This document shows, piece after piece, positions 33,251-46,224 of a DNA stretch of 64,000 nucleotides. Position 1 is the first letter of the stretch; every line of letters starts with the position of its first letter. The notes under the pieces were generated by a model. The model was not told the origin of the DNA. It searched no databases and worked only from the letters and a program-made list of their open reading frames with translations. Source of the stretch: Ceratotherium simum simum (Eukaryota; Chordata; Mammalia; Perissodactyla; Rhinocerotidae); the NCBI RefSeq assembly GCF_000283155.1, contig NW_004454165.1, forward strand, positions 43,826,670-43,890,669. The letters run 5' to 3'. The position numbers were made by a program, and so were the translations under genes.

Positions 33251-36200
33251 CATGCTGCTACTTCCTGCAAAGCCACGCCCCGGTCCAGCAGGGACCTGGG
33301 GGACAATCATTGTTTGGTTGATGGCCGCAGAGCCCAGAACTGAGGCTGCTCTTCAGAGGCCGGTGGCTGAAGCTGCTGACAGGACGGGCAGAGGCCCACA
33401 GCCTTCCTGAGACCCCTTCCCGCAATCCACAGGTGTTCATCGAGTGCCTGGATGCTTGGGACCCACCCATGGGTGGAACAGGGCTGGCGTTCTGGAGAGG
33501 AAGTCAGCGTGAGCAGCGAGTGAGGGGGTGAGGGGCAGGCAAAGGAGGAGCCAGCCCAGACCCCAGACCCCACGACCAGGAGAGCAAGGAGGCAGCGTGC
33601 CTGGATGGGGGCAGTGGGAGATGTGGTCAGGAAGGCAGGGGACATGCCAGGTGGGATGGGAGCAGGTCCACAGACCCACAATGGCAGCCGTCTCCCCCAA
33701 TGCCAAGCTCAGCGGCTGCTCCTCTGTGCAGCCGTCTCTGTGGCCTTCCCCTTCTCTGGGTCCGTCCCAGCACGCTGTGGCCTCTGGGCCTCCCCTTCCT
33801 CTGCTGGCCCCTGTGACAGCCCTCCCCACACCTCTGGCCTTCCAGTAAGAGGGTGTTTCGGCACACGACACATCCCTACATGGTGCTTGTTACAGCGGGC
33901 GGGAGCTGTCCAAAGCGGGAGCCTGGCTGACATGGGAGCCCATGGCACCTCTGGCCGCGAGCAGGCGCTCAGAGGTACATGCTGCACGAGGGACGGACGG
34001 ATGGAGCAGTGAGCGCCGGGCCTCCGTGAGGCAGCCCAGCCTGGAGAAAGCCCTGCCCACCAGGCAGGTGCCACCTCGGACGTCAGCCCCGAGCCCCTCA
34101 CCGCAGCTGCGCAGCCTCCCAGGGACAATGGCGAGATGAGTGTGACAGGCCCGATTCCCAAACGTGAGAGGCCCGAGTCCCGCTCAGCACTCGCGGAGAC
34201 GCCAGCGGGAGAAAGGCAGTGTCTCATTTCCTCTGGGGGCTCCTTCCCACTCCGCTGGACAGACGGGCTGTGAGACGAACTGCAACATGCCCAGGACACG
34301 GGTATCTGCCAGGCCCTGTTCCAGGTGTTGGGGACCCAGCCCCTGCCCTCCAGGTTCGCATTCCAGGGCGAGTGCACCAAACACAATCCCCACCGCAGGC
34401 ACATCGGTGTGCCGAGGGGCAGGCAGGACACCGAGGGCTGGCTGTGCCTGCTCCAAAGGGAGACGGCCCCTTGGGGACATCTGAGCAGAGACTTGAATGA
34501 AAGGGGATCTGAAGGAGGGCATTCCAGGCAGAGAGGCACAGAAGCAAAGAGGCAGAGGGGGCTTGTTCCGTCTGAGGACCCCCAGGAAAGCCCCTCTCCG
34601 GGGCAGGTGGGCAGCAGGGCCCCGGCCCAATGAGGTTAGTTCCTGCCCCTCCTGGGCACACAGGAAGGAGCGGATGTCCCCCACAGCGCTGACCTCCGCG
34701 TGTGGCCAAGTGCTGGGGTGTCTGGAACCTGATGAGGCGGGTTCGAGCAGACGTCAGAGCAGGAACGCGGTCGACTGGAGCCAGGTGGGCAGCAGAGGGG
34801 AGAAAGCTGTTCCAGAGCAATCCCAGCTCACTGCTGGGGTGAATTTAAACCAGTGAGAAACACGGAGTTTGTGGGGCCCGCTCCTAACCAGGCTCGCTGC
34901 AGGGCGCCGTCGTCTGCAAGGGTCCAAGCCTGAAGCTACAGCCTGAGGCTACTCTGTTCCAGGATTTGCTCCTCCCAGGAAACATGAGCTGCACAGAACC
35001 TTCCCAGTTCCCATCCTGACACTTTCTCTAAACCACAGCTCCTTAAAAAAAGCAAAACCAAAAAAGGGGCCAGGTGCCCACCACGCCCGTGTTTCCTATC
35101 AGAACCCCAAGCCCTCAGCCTGAGGTCCGAGTCACGGGCTCTGGGACTTCGTGTGCCAGCAGCGGGAGACTGGACAGAGCTGCCGCCCACAGTCCCAACT
35201 CTAGATATTTGTGTTCCTGGAACCACAGCCCAACGTGCACCCTAACAAGACCCGGAGAGCCGGCAGCCGCAGAGTCCTGCTGTCACACGCGGACTTGGAG
35301 GTGGGCGGACGTGGGATGAACGTGCCCAGCCAGCAAATCAAGGCAAGGTCTCCCTGCCCACAAATGTGTGGGCATCAAGGGGCTGCATGCACTCCTTGAC
35401 CAGCCGGCATTTCGGCAGGACCAGCAGGAAGGCCCTCTCGATCTCTCGTGGGCCCCACCACCAAAGGACTGACCTCCACATGTCTTCACGTCCTTCCTGA
35501 CAGAGCAGGCCAACCCCCAACTGCCCTTCACTCGGAGGAGCCACCTGGTTCTCCAACCCCTGGGCCACTCCGGGGTGGGGCAGAGCCCACCTTCCACCGC
35601 TGCCCACTGGTCCCGAAAGATGGGCACGTGGGCTGGTAAAGACACAGGCAGGGTTCACTGGGCAGGCAGCGAGAGAGGAGGGTCTCCACTGGGACGTGTG
35701 CACCTTGAGGCCTGGGGTCAGAGGGCTACAGAGTGTGCAAAATGGTGTGTGTGTCTCGGCATCTTCTGAGAGTCCACGCTTCCTACAGGTGACCTAAGGG
35801 ATCCGCGACCCTCTAGGCCGAGAACCCCACCACGAGATATGGAGACCACCTTTAGACACGTGCGCAGACGTGCATGCTCATGCACCTGCACACTCACGCA
35901 TGTGCAGACACACCAAGCATCAGGGCGGGAGGAGCTCTGGATTCGGGGTCATTCAGGCCCCGGCTCTGCCCTCTGGCCTCGAACATGCCACCTCACCACT
36001 TCCTCTTTCTAACGCCGGGTGTGACACCAACGTCTCTGTCTAAACATCGCCCTGAATGACTCTGGCTGTTTGCAAAAGCCAAACACGTCACCTCCAGGAC
36101 AAGCATTTGCTCTTTCGAGGGTATTCAGAACTACATGCCAGAACCTTTGAAATCACTGAGTCTGGGAAGAATTTGGATTCATCTGTTTGAAAAACAGCTA

Positions 36201-36252
36201 CCCGCCCCACTCCCAGGGAGCAGACCAGCAGCGACAGCCGTCTGGGTCTTAC

Positions 36253-36329
36253 CGCGTGGCCAGCTTGTGGCAGACAACGCCTGTGTCGGTGATGACCTCA
36301 CTCAGCCGCAGCTCCAGGTGGACCTTGCC
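36253..36329 (-). CDS. RASA3: RASA3 inferred exon 5: end of C2A to C2B
   Basis: The exon has 77 coding bases, about residues 125 to 150. It starts on a whole codon and ends in phase 2 before GTAAGA. It encodes [20 protein letters not shown] followed by HKLATR, the last strand of C2A and the hinge to C2B. Its first codon is Gly125. The mouse scat mutation (anaemia and low platelets) is Gly125Val in this protein, so this residue matters, and here it is normal Gly. I see no difference from human. Confidence 0.96.
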
Positions 36330-36944
36330 CTGAAAGCACAATGATAGAGGTCATGGCCACGAGTGGCAGAGTCTCTGTTCACAAACGTGTGGTGACGCCT
36401 GACCCCAAGAGGTGTCCACCGCGCTTCCACCCGCCCCCAACTCAGAACCCAGGGACCAGGATAGGTGTGGCTCCCCAGAGAGTTCCAGGTTCCAGCCATC
36501 GCGCTCCTAGCTCCGCTGACAGCAGCCGCTGTCTCAGAAGAAAGAAGTTAAAAAGCACAAGCAACGGTGGAGAAGCACTGTCCCCACATGTCTGCTTGCT
36601 ATAGGTTATGTTGCCCACACAGTGTGGGCCTGCGGTCTGGGCAACTGTGTTGGAGGCCTCAGTGCTTCTGTGTCCACGCTGAGGCCTGGATCAGAGGCCA
36701 GGGAACGTTAGTCCTGCTTCTCTGGCAGGAGGCTAGTGCTCACGGATGCTTCTATAAGGAGAGCAGAGGTGCTGTATTTCTACCCGTGTCTGCCCACAGG
36801 GTCACACTAGCGGGAAGACAGTGAGGACAGCGAGGAGGACGTGACCGGGGCGTCATCAGGGGTCAAGGGTCATGAGGGGGAGAGGAAGAAGAGGCATAAA
36901 GAAAAGAAGAAATAACAATAACACCTGTCCCTCAAATCCAGCAG

Positions 36945-37425
36945 TGAGTGTGATGTGCACACTTACGTGAGTGTGACACATGCACTTACATGAGACAGTG
37001 AGTGTGACTCGTGTGCTTACATGAGTGTGATGCACGCACTTACGTGAGAGTGACATGTGCCTTTAGTGAGAGGTGCGTGCTTACTTGAGACGGTGAGTGT
37101 GAAGCGTGCGCTTACTTGAGACGGTGAGTGTGACACGTGCTTACGTGAGACGGTGAATGTGACGTGCACTTACGTGAGAGTGACACGTGTGCTTAAGTGA
37201 GAGAGTGACGCGCGCACTTACGTAAGACGGTGAGTGTGACACGTGGGCTTACATGATAGTGTGAAGCTCGCACTTATGTGAGACGGTGAGTGTGATGCGT
37301 GCGCTTACGTGAGAGTGTGACACGTGCACTTACGTGCGATAGTGGGACAAGTGCGCTTATGTGAGAGTGAGTGTGACACATGCGCTAACATGAGACGGTG
37401 AGTGTGATGCGTGCACTCATGTAAG
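36945..37425 (-). repeat. CTTACGTGAGACGGTGAGTG array
   Basis: The unit carries ACTTACGTGAG and CGGTGAGTGTGACACGTG. On the transcribed strand GTAAGT occurs six times, matching the 5' splice-site consensus. On the plus strand GGTGAGT also recurs. CACGTG occurs several times. The array lies about 620 bases before (5' of) exon 5 in the transcript. Confidence 0.92.
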
Positions 37426-40400
37426 AGGATGTATCGTATCGCTGAATTAAAATCATCTAGAAAAAGGAGGCTGGATTGATCATCCCTAGGTCCTTTCTGA
37501 CCAGGACATCTGGACCCTGCAGCCTGGGGAGCTGATGGCCGCCTCGTCTCAGAGGATCCAGGATGGGGTGGATGAGACAGGACAGAGCAGGCGGGCAAGA
37601 GCGCGGGCAGGATTGCTTGGCCGGCCCCCACAGCCTCCTGAGCTTGCTCCTCCGGACGCCCCTGTGGACACTCCTGTGCGGCCGGCTCCCCTTGGCAGCT
37701 CCAGAGACTCCTGAGTGTCCTCCCCCCCGGGCGTGTGCTGCCCCGTCCCGACACCGGCCGCTCTACTCCTCTTCACCCATCGGCGCTCCAGCATACCGTC
37801 CACACAGCTCCAGTCTGCAGCTCCAGCGTCCGGCCCCCATGAGGTCCTGGGATGAGCTCATCTGTGTCTCCCCGGACCGTGTCCTGGGGCGTCGGTAGGG
37901 AGAATGTGCTGGCCTTTCGCCAGCAGAAATCCCGGTTCTGGACCAGTTCCGTGAGAAACCATCTGGCCAACAACGTGAGGTTTCTGGATCCGCGTCCCCA
38001 CGTCGCTGCCCCCGATAACCGGCCCTTCTGGCTGAGGGAAGGCCGTGCCGATGGCGTGATCCAAACAGCTCACTGTCCTTTCACCTGCTGGATTCAGAGC
38101 CTGAACTTTGAACCACCCAAGAAGCGTTTCACCAAAATGCACGTGGCACTGATTACGAGAAAGGAGAGGGCCCAACCCAGACGTCTCCATCACGACAGTC
38201 TTGAGGACGTCCATGACGTGAGGGAGAGCCAGGTCATGGAGGGCTCCCTGCACTCCAGAGCTGAGGCACAGGGAGCTCGCCCGCCCCTGAGCCTGGCCCC
38301 ACGTGGAAGCATCGCCGTTGTCCTTTGACAGAGGCACCAGGATCCACTTATTTGGAAAATAAACAAGAAACCAGGACCTGGGGTGAGACAGCTCGGGGGT
38401 GACGCCTCTCCAGCCTGGTCTACATGTGCCTCCTTCACCCTAGCCCCTCGCATCCTCATGTCCGCTTGTGTCCCAGGCGACCACATGCTCTGCAGGCCCC
38501 TCCTTGGGGCAGGGGTGATACTGGAAAGTACATGTGCCATAAACACTGGTTGCAACTTCCCCACAGAAGCCTTTCTTACAGCAAATCAGCTCCTCCCTTT
38601 AATGGGCTCGGGGATTGCGAGCCCAAACAAGTGGCTGCTCCCGAAGGCCACAGCACGGGGCCAGCCCGCAGCATCGCAGGAGGACAGCTTCGAGATTCCC
38701 CACAAGATGCAGCCCACGCAGCTGCCACGCCCACGACGACGACACGGGAGATCTGCGCGGACAGGGCAGCAGGGCCCCCTGATGATGAGGACGGCAGGGT
38801 CGGCCTCCTCCTGGGGCAGACGGCACAAGGCCCCAACCGTGGCAGTCCCGACCTCAGGAGCCCCGACCTCGGCCTGGGCGCCCACGCCACACCCAGCTGT
38901 GGACAGGGCTGGGTGCTGCCCTCTCGGGCCTTCCCCTCACCTGCCAGAAAGAGTGGCTGCAGGGAGGGTGGGAGCTCTGGGCAGCCAAGATGCCCAGGGA
39001 TAAGTCCAGGACGCCAGGACCAGCCCGTCGGCATCCCATCCCTGTGATCCTGGGCGATGCCCAGTGACCTGAGCACAGAGCCAACATCTGCAAAGGGCTT
39101 TGACCGGTGCCCGCCACGTGGACTCTCGGAGTGCCTGCGGAGGGACACGCTCGCCTGGAGCAGCCAGCCTCCCCAGGAACCAATGGGCTCTTCCCACAGG
39201 GAGCCCTTGGGAGCTTCTACCGGATGCGTCCCTCATCTGACAAGCATGCAAACAACCGCTCCGGGGTCGGCCTCCACCTGCGCACGTGTCTGGTCCCAAC
39301 CCCCTGGCTGACTGCCCACCCCTGCAGCCGGCGGGAGTAAATCCTCAGGCCAGTAACCAATGAGGGGCCTCAGTGCCAGCTGGCTCCTCGGGCAGAGAAG
39401 ACAAAGACCCAGGGTGACAGCAGGGCCTGTGACAGAGCTGCTCCTGCAGCAGGGGTGAGAGCTCTCCGGATGACCCATGGTCTCAGCACAAGCCCACAAG
39501 GTGGGCGCTGTCCCCTCAGCTGAGATGAGGACACGGGGGCTGACAGCAACACCCTGCCCTCTTACCAAGCCCAGGACGAGAGCTCGTGACAAAGGGACAG
39601 AGTCAGAACTCGGCACAGGACGGCTCTGTGACGTGTGTTCACTGCATCCTCAGGCGCCCTGGGCACCACTCCTTCATGGATTACTCTTTAAGACTGGCAA
39701 CGGCCATTCAGACTGACATGTCACTGACGTATCTTACTCAGGCTCCAAGAAGCCAAAGAACGCATCTGGGTTGGATGGACCCGGGCCGCTGATGCCCGTT
39801 TCCTGTTTCCCCCAGAAAGACCCCGAGCCGGCCGTGCTTCCTCCCGGGCGAGCACTTCCTCACCACGGCGGCCGTACTGAGCTCAACAAACAGAAGAACA
39901 CAAACACCACCCAGGGCGGGAGGCCGCCGAGGAACTCAGCAAACCTGCGGCCCCGAGCTCACGTCTGCCTCATGGCTTCGCTAAGGTCTGGGCGGTGCCT
40001 CTCGCGCTGTGGGCGACAGGCAACCTCCTGCACAAACAACCACAAATGCCCCACCCCGGGCATTGAGGGCCACACCCTCCGCCTCGGGGCAGGAAGGGCG
40101 GGTTTTCTGGGCTCGGCCTCCACAGCCAGCCTCTTGGCCCACAGAACCTTCGACACAGACATGTCTGAGCTACACGAACCCCACGCCACCCTCCAAGAAA
40201 CTGCCCCAGGCTTGTGTGGACCCCACAGAGGCTGTCTCCACAGGGGTCACAGACCCCATCCGCCGAGCAAGGGGTCCCAGCCTGGCAAGCCCTGGGACCC
40301 CGACTGGGGCAGGTCAAGCCCAATGGTACAGCCGAATCCTGCCCAGTAACTGTGACCCGGGCAAGATGGACGGAGACCCAGGCAGCTGTCCTGCATCTAT

Positions 40401-40489
40401 CTTGGTCTACGTGGACAGAAAACCTTAGGACAGAGCATTAAAAATGCTGATTGGATAGTTTTTCCCATTCCTATTTGAGGTGAATAATG

Positions 40490-41165
40490 ACATCAAGAAG
40501 TTTAAAAAAGCAGCTGTGAACTGACAGCAGCACCGACCCCCCAGGTCCAATTCCACCTGGAAACTCTTCACCAACAACAGAGAACATGTCCCCAAGCTCA
40601 CACGACATCCCAGACAGACCCCTGGGCCCTAAACCACACGGGACACATCTAAAGGAACAGAAATCACACGTGTCTGCTCACAGACCACATGGGAACGAAA
40701 CCAGCAGTCAGTAACAGAAAGACACCTGGAAATCCCAAAACATGTGGACACTACACCACACACTTCCAAACAACAGAGAGGCCAAAGAAGAGGTCTCAAG
40801 AGAAATTGAAAAGTATTTTGAATTCATTTCTTTCCATAAATAAAACTTATCAAAATTTGTGGGATGCAGCAAAAGCAGTGTTTCGAGGGAATTTTCAGCA
40901 TTGAATGCATATTAGAAAAGAAGAAAGACCTGAAATCAGTCATCTAAGCTTCCACCTCAAGAAACTAGACAAAGAAGAGCAAATTAAATCCAAAGTGGGC
41001 AGAAAAACAGAAGTAACAAGAACGAGAGCAGAAATCGATGATTGAAAACAGGAAATAGAGAAAATCAACAAACCCAAAAGCTGGTTTTTTGAAAAGATCA
41101 ATAAAACTGATAAACCTCTAGACAGGCCAACTAGGAAAAGAGAGACAGGACACAGATTACCACTA
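40490..41165 (+). mobile_element. L1 ORF2 fragment, decayed
   Basis: Strings include CCTGGAAATCCCAAAACATG, AAATTTGTGGGATGCAGCAA, GAAATAGAGAAAATCAACAA and CAAAAGCTGGTTTTTTGAAA. These are RT-upstream parts of L1 ORF2 in plus orientation. Stops and frameshifts are present. Confidence 0.85.
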
Positions 41166-41339
41166 ACTAATGAAGACGGGGGCCGTCACCCCCGCTCCAG
41201 GAAGCTGTCCTGGGTGGCTTGGCGTTGGGGGTCCGCACCATGCCCTTGTCACACCAACAGGACACACAGCTTGGAGGGTGACCCCATGTCAACCTTGGCC
41301 TCCGTCAGTAATCACTATTGATGTTGGCCCAGTGAGCGT

Positions 41340-41462
41340 GATGAGTGCACACAGACGTCAACAGTAGTCATGGTGCCAGAGAGGGGCACACGGGTTCTGT
41401 GAACTTTTCCTCAACCTTTCTGCAAATCTAAGACTGCCCGAAAAATAAACTTTATTAATTCC
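41340..41462 (+). mobile_element. L1 3' tail fragment
   Basis: The stretch GTTCTGTGAACTTTTCCTCA, AATCTAAGACTGCCCGAAAA and AATAAACTTTATTAATT is like an L1 3' end. It probably belongs to the upstream fragment, with a gap. Confidence 0.55.
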
Positions 41463-41589
41463 AAAGGGAAAGAGCGCTGGTGGTTCCATACGATTTCCTC
41501 AGGCAGGCGTCAGATCCCTGGTCCGCAGATGCTATGTGCACGCAGCAGGGAGCAGCCTCCCTGAGTCCTGACCTGCAGGGCTGCGGGGC

Positions 41590-41905
41590 AGACCAGCGAT
41601 CAGTGCAAAGGTCAGCAGAGGTCAGCGCAGAGGTTAGCACGTCAGCAGAAGTCAGCTCAGAAGTTAGCAGAGGTCAGTGCAGAGATCAGCACAGAGGTCA
41701 GCAGAAGTCACCAAAGAGGTCAGCAGAGGTCAGCGCAGAGGTCAGCAGAGGTCAGCGTAAAGGTCAGCAGAGGTCAGCACAGAGGCTAGTGCAGAGGTCA
41801 GCAGAGGTCAGTGCAGAAGTCAGCCGAGGTCAGCAGAGGTCAGTGCAGAGGTCAGCACAGGTCAGCACAGAGGTTAGCAGAGGTCAGCAGAGGTCAGCAA
41901 AGAGG
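41590..41905 (+). repeat. AGAGGTCAGC minisatellite
   Basis: AGAGGTCAGCAGAGGTCAGC units of 10 to 21 bases over about 315 bases. AGGTCA is a nuclear-receptor half site, so the array looks like many direct repeats of it. Confidence 0.93.
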
Positions 41906-42521
41906 AGAATCTGGGACCACGCAACTGAGCTCTGGGACCTTCTACCCACTGTGAGGAGATGAGACTACTGAGAAGAGAGAAGATGAAAGTAAAGAGCAAA
42001 CCGGACAAAAGAAACGCAGAAACGGACGTCGAGGGGAAGGAAGGAGGCCGGACCTCGCCCTTGCCCTCCTGCACATCCTGGGACCCATAGAAAGGTTCAA
42101 AGCTGGGTCCTGGGAAGTGGATTGTTCCAGAAATTCTCCAAACAGGACTGTCTGACCCACAAGAGGAACATCCCGGAGAGTCCACTGTGAGGCGGTTTCT
42201 GCCCCGTCTAGTGGTGCAAGAACGGAATGACCTAGTGGGGCTGTCAGGGTCTGTGGGGTCGGCTCACCTGTCTGCGCACTTTCCTGAACACACACTTTGA
42301 TAACAAGTTTACCAAGACAAAACAGAGCATCGAGCAGAGTCGTTGGCTGCCGCCATCCTTGGAGGAGTCGGGGGACTGGGCGGCTCAGGTGCTGGGGGCT
42401 GCCCCTCCCACTCAGCACCAAGAGGGCCCGTGGCGGAAAGAAGGGACACCTCCAGATGCAAGCTGTGACGTCCTACAGCACAGGCCACAGTCCAGGCCCG
42501 TCCCTGCCAACCGCCTCATTA

Positions 42522-42582
42522 TGATGTCCCCATGTTCTGATGTCCCCATGTCCTGATGTCCCCATGTCCTGTTGTCCCCACA
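42522..42582 (+). repeat. TGATGTCCCCATGTCC repeat
   Basis: Three to four copies of TGATGTCCCCATGTCC, with minor changes. Confidence 0.85.
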
Positions 42583-42674
42583 GAAGGTCAGGGAAGGAAC
42601 AGAGTGATGAGCTCTTTTTAATAAAGTGATTTACCAGACACCTTTGCAGACAGTTCCAGAAGGAAGCAAGGCAG

Positions 42675-42975
42675 GTTTTTTTTTTGTCAGGAAGATCAGC
42701 CCTGAGCTAACATCCATGCCAATCCTCCTCTTTTTTTTTTTGCTGACGAAGACCAGCCCTGAGCTAACATCTATTGCCAATCCTCCTCCTTTTTTTTCCC
42801 CAAAGCCCCAGTAGATAGTTGTATGTTATAGTTTTACATCCTTCTAGTTGCTGTATGTAGGACGCCACCTCAGCATGGCCCGACAAGCAGTGCGTCGGTG
42901 CATGCCTGGGATCCGAACCCAGGCCGCCAGTAGCGGAGCGCGCATACTTAACCGCTAAGCCACGGGGCCAGCCCC
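42675..42975 (-). mobile_element. ERE SINE, minus strand, with target duplication
   Basis: It has T-rich tail, GAGCTAACATCC, GATCCGAACCCAGGCCGCC and the CACGGGGCCAGCCCC end. It is flanked by AGCAAGGCAG (42665) and AGCCAGGCAG (42976), a 10-bp duplication with one mismatch. Confidence 0.9.
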
Positions 42976-44594
42976 AGCCAGGCAGTTTTTAAACCGTCTT
43001 CCCCCATTTTTGACTTGGCCCCAGTTCTGGGGCACCTTCTCTCCAACATGCCCCTTTATCAACTACAGAGCAGATGGACTCCAGAGCCACAGGCCGTCCT
43101 GTGCCCCTCTAAAAACCATATATGTGGCGTTTCAGAGGGAAGCGGTGCAGCGGAGAAAGATGGCGATTGCTCTTTAAAGGTCTGAGTCTGGCGGCGCTGC
43201 TCCCGCTGCACACGGCCCCCTGCGGAGCAGGCACCCCCCCCCCCCCACCAGAACTAACCTCCCTCAGTGAAGTGCCCGCACGGCGCCTGGAACCTCATGG
43301 GTGGTCAATACATGCCGTCCTGCCTCCTTTCCTCAAAGGAAGAAAGATGTGCACTTGCCGTCTGTAATTCACAAATTCCCAGGAACCTGGCCCACCTGGA
43401 GTCTGCGTCCCGTTTCACAGGTGGTAAGAGTCAGGCTCAGGGGACAGGACTTGTCCACGGGCTCTGAACACATCGGTTAGGAAACAGTCCAAACATTCCA
43501 CAGCTGCATGGTTAACACAGCACCCGGGTTTACGAGGTCTATGGTGGCGGAGCGGTTCTGGATCCTGATGGAGGCAGTGGTTACAGAAATCTACACTCAT
43601 GATGAACTGCACAGGATGCATGCATGCACATGCATGATGACAGCTGCACGAGATTCACACCTGTGCTTGTGCACGCACGCGCACATACACGCTTGTACAC
43701 ATGTGTACACTTGACACTGGTGAGATCTGGATGATCTGTGGATGGCAGGAACATCAGCGCCCTGGCTGGGACCTTGCACCAGGCTGTCCCACAGAGGGGA
43801 TGGCAGCGAGCCCGCGTCCTTCCCGACGTCAGTCCTCAGGGACAAACAGCACAGCACACGTCTGCTCATCATTACTCCCTGTGTCCTGTTGTTTGAGACT
43901 TCCTGTGAATGTGTAGCCACTTCAAAGTTAAAAGTTAAGTAACAAAAAAAGAAGGCAAGAAAAAAGAAAAGCTACCCTTGCCAATGAAATCAAACTTAGA
44001 CCTGGGGCGAAACAGCTGAAGTCCTTCCAATGACGGTGCCACAGGCTGCTTTATTTCAGAATAACAGTGACAGGGGGAATGGCCAAAATAAAGAGCAGGA
44101 AGGGTTCCAGTCACAGGCACCATCACAGCACATCACTTCTGGAACCTTCTCTCTAAAGAGGAGATGTCCGAGTCACCTGAGCAAGGGCAGCTGGCCGTGT
44201 GTTCCTGGCGCTGATGTTCATCTATTGTTGGAACTCTGCTCTTGGACTCGGGGCACAGTTACTCGCTCTGAGTAACCATAGTGTCTTCCAGTTTCCGCAG
44301 CAGGCGTGAGCCCCTCGGTTGAGCTGATCAAGTGTGAAGCATGGTGACAGCAGCTCTTTGGCTCACCTCCTCAACCCTTCTCTCTGGCTGTCTGTGGATC
44401 GACACCAGTGGCCACCAGGGGCCTGTGTGCCCGAGGCCTCAGCAGGCGGAAACCTTGAGCCCCCCGCCTTTGCCCTCAGAGCTCAGCTGAGGCCGCAGAT
44501 CCCCGAGGGAGCGTGAGGACACGCAGGCCCACCCAGACCTGCCGACGCCGACGAGCAGCCTGGGGTGGGAAGTCCTCATGAGGCACCAATTTCA

Positions 44595-44760
44595 GTCTGT
44601 CCTCATCACTGCCCTGCGACATCAGGCACTGTCCAGAGGTTCATAAAACCCTGCTTTCCAGATGAGGAAACTGAGGCCTGAAGACGACACCGCCAGCATA
44701 TCTCCCTAGTGGATGGGGCACTGAGCTCCAAGCAGGCTGCCTGTGCCAGAGACCCTGCGT
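44595..44760 (-). repeat. MIR SINE, minus strand
   Basis: TTTCCAGATGAGGAAACTGAGGCCTGAAG is the classic MIR 3' half, followed by a decayed remainder with CCCTAGTGGATGGGGC. This is the reverse orientation of the consensus. Confidence 0.6.
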
Positions 44761-45512
44761 GCCTCACACACCCCAGCCAGCCTTGGTGTCTCTCAGGCCC
44801 CGCCAACGAAAATGCGCGTGCATCTCAGTGTCATGTCCAGTCACAGCTCCCGGTTGTACAATTCCAGACACCGGCATGGGGTTGGGAACCAAGGCTTGAC
44901 TGGGAACCACACACGCCAGGAACACGAGAGGAGACGAGGTGGGCTGCCCTCCCAGCAGGCACTCTCCCAGACACACGGCAAGTCCGAAAGCCACCTCCTG
45001 GGGAGGTTGGGAGCCTAGATCCCGCCATCTCCTCGACTAGGGGGAGAACCTCCATCCTGGGGGGTAGCTCTTTCCCTTGGACAAGGGGGTCAGCCCCAGT
45101 GAACACACTGCCCAGCCAGCCAGGGCGAGGCCCAATGCTCCAGCTGGTGGGAGCCGCGCTGAACTAGTCACTTCTCTGGCTCCACGTCCCTCTCTGCCGA
45201 GTGAGGGAGCCTGAAGCAGAGCCTGCAGGTGAGTCTGTGTGGCCCTCATCCTGCAGCTTTATTTTCTCTTTACCTGCGATTATGTGCTGCTGTCCTGTCG
45301 CATTTTATATTTTTAAAGCTACTTCAACCATGCGTGACAAAGTGTGACAATGACCAATGGAATAAACAAAATTAACAAGCCTGCATTTACTCTAAATGAA
45401 GGACACAACTTGCTAACCGTTATGCCCTGTGAAAACTAGAACCCGTGTCTGTCGCTTCAACCCCAGTCAGAGTCTCTGACCGTGCTCCCAGGCTCCACTC
45501 AGGGTCTCTCAC

Positions 45513-45607
45513 CTGCACTTCCGAATCAGCATCCACATGCTGCAGCTGGAACCAAGTGTCCCTGTTGTGGTACTTCTGCAGGTCTTCCTTCTGAATGGCC
45601 ACCTTCC
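45513..45607 (-). CDS. RASA3: RASA3 inferred exon 4: C2A
   Basis: The exon has 95 coding bases, about residues 93 to 124. It starts in phase 1 (completing a Gly codon) and ends on a whole codon before GTGAGA. It encodes [20 protein letters not shown] and [11 protein letters not shown]. This is the typical RASA3 C2A strand, identical to human as I recall it. HNRDTWFQL is the WxxL strand of C2 domains. The acceptor is TTTTAG. Confidence 0.97.
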
Positions 45608-46224
45608 CTAAAACACAAGCACAGAGAAGAAGCAGTCACCAGTGGGAACATATCCTCTGGACCCAACAAGGTTCATATGCAGAAGTCTCTCCATCAACAC
45701 TGCGAATTATCCCAAATGGTATAATCCAAAATAGATAATCAGATAAACTGATGAAGCCATGCTGTCTTCCTTCCAGTAAGATCAATATTGGCGACATTTC
45801 ATCTAGAAGGCGCCCACCTCCCACCCCATCAGCAGCACAGCTCACACCCCACCCCCATGGCGGGGCCACTCACCTGCTCCCGTGATGGGAGCAGACCCTG
45901 TGCATGGACGGAGCCACCTTTTGTGAGCACTTTTACTCCTTGCACGTTACCCGAGGTGGTTGTGGCGACTGATCGGGAGAGGTAGGGGTGCAGGGTGGGG
46001 GCATTTCCTACAATAAGAAACGGCTCTGCCAGGCGCCTGACAGCGAATTGCTCAGGACCTGGGAGGAATGTGGGACGGGGGTGAGGGAGCGAGCACTGAA
46101 GGCAGCCCCCGGCCACGCGGTGGTGAGACCAGGACACGCCACATGACCATCCCTTCCCGTCTCAACATCACACTGCAAAGTGGGGATGTGGCAGCATTTG
46201 CTCGGTAGGGCTCTGAGGAGACTT

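Larger units (their letters stand above)
23557..36252 (-). other. RASA3: Intron 5 (12.7 kb)
   Basis: This long intron holds an ERE SINE, an RTE-like fragment, an MLT1-like LTR, a long L1 with an ERE inside it and several tandem repeats, each listed. From 23557 to 26350, 26680 to 28300 and 33260 to 36250 I see no gene or named repeat. Confidence 0.55.
36330..45512 (-). other. RASA3: Intron 4 (9.2 kb)
   Basis: It holds the CTTACGTGAG array, L1 fragments, a GGTCAGCAGA array, one ERE and possible MIR, listed separately. From 37430 to 40480 I see only GC-rich unique sequence. A decayed L1 3' tail may lie at 43500 to 43940. Confidence 0.5.

Noticed and set aside
37852..38328. A 158-residue plus-strand frame without repeats
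   Set aside because: It has no domain I recognise and no splice or promoter context, and it is antisense in intron 4. GC-rich DNA often has such frames.
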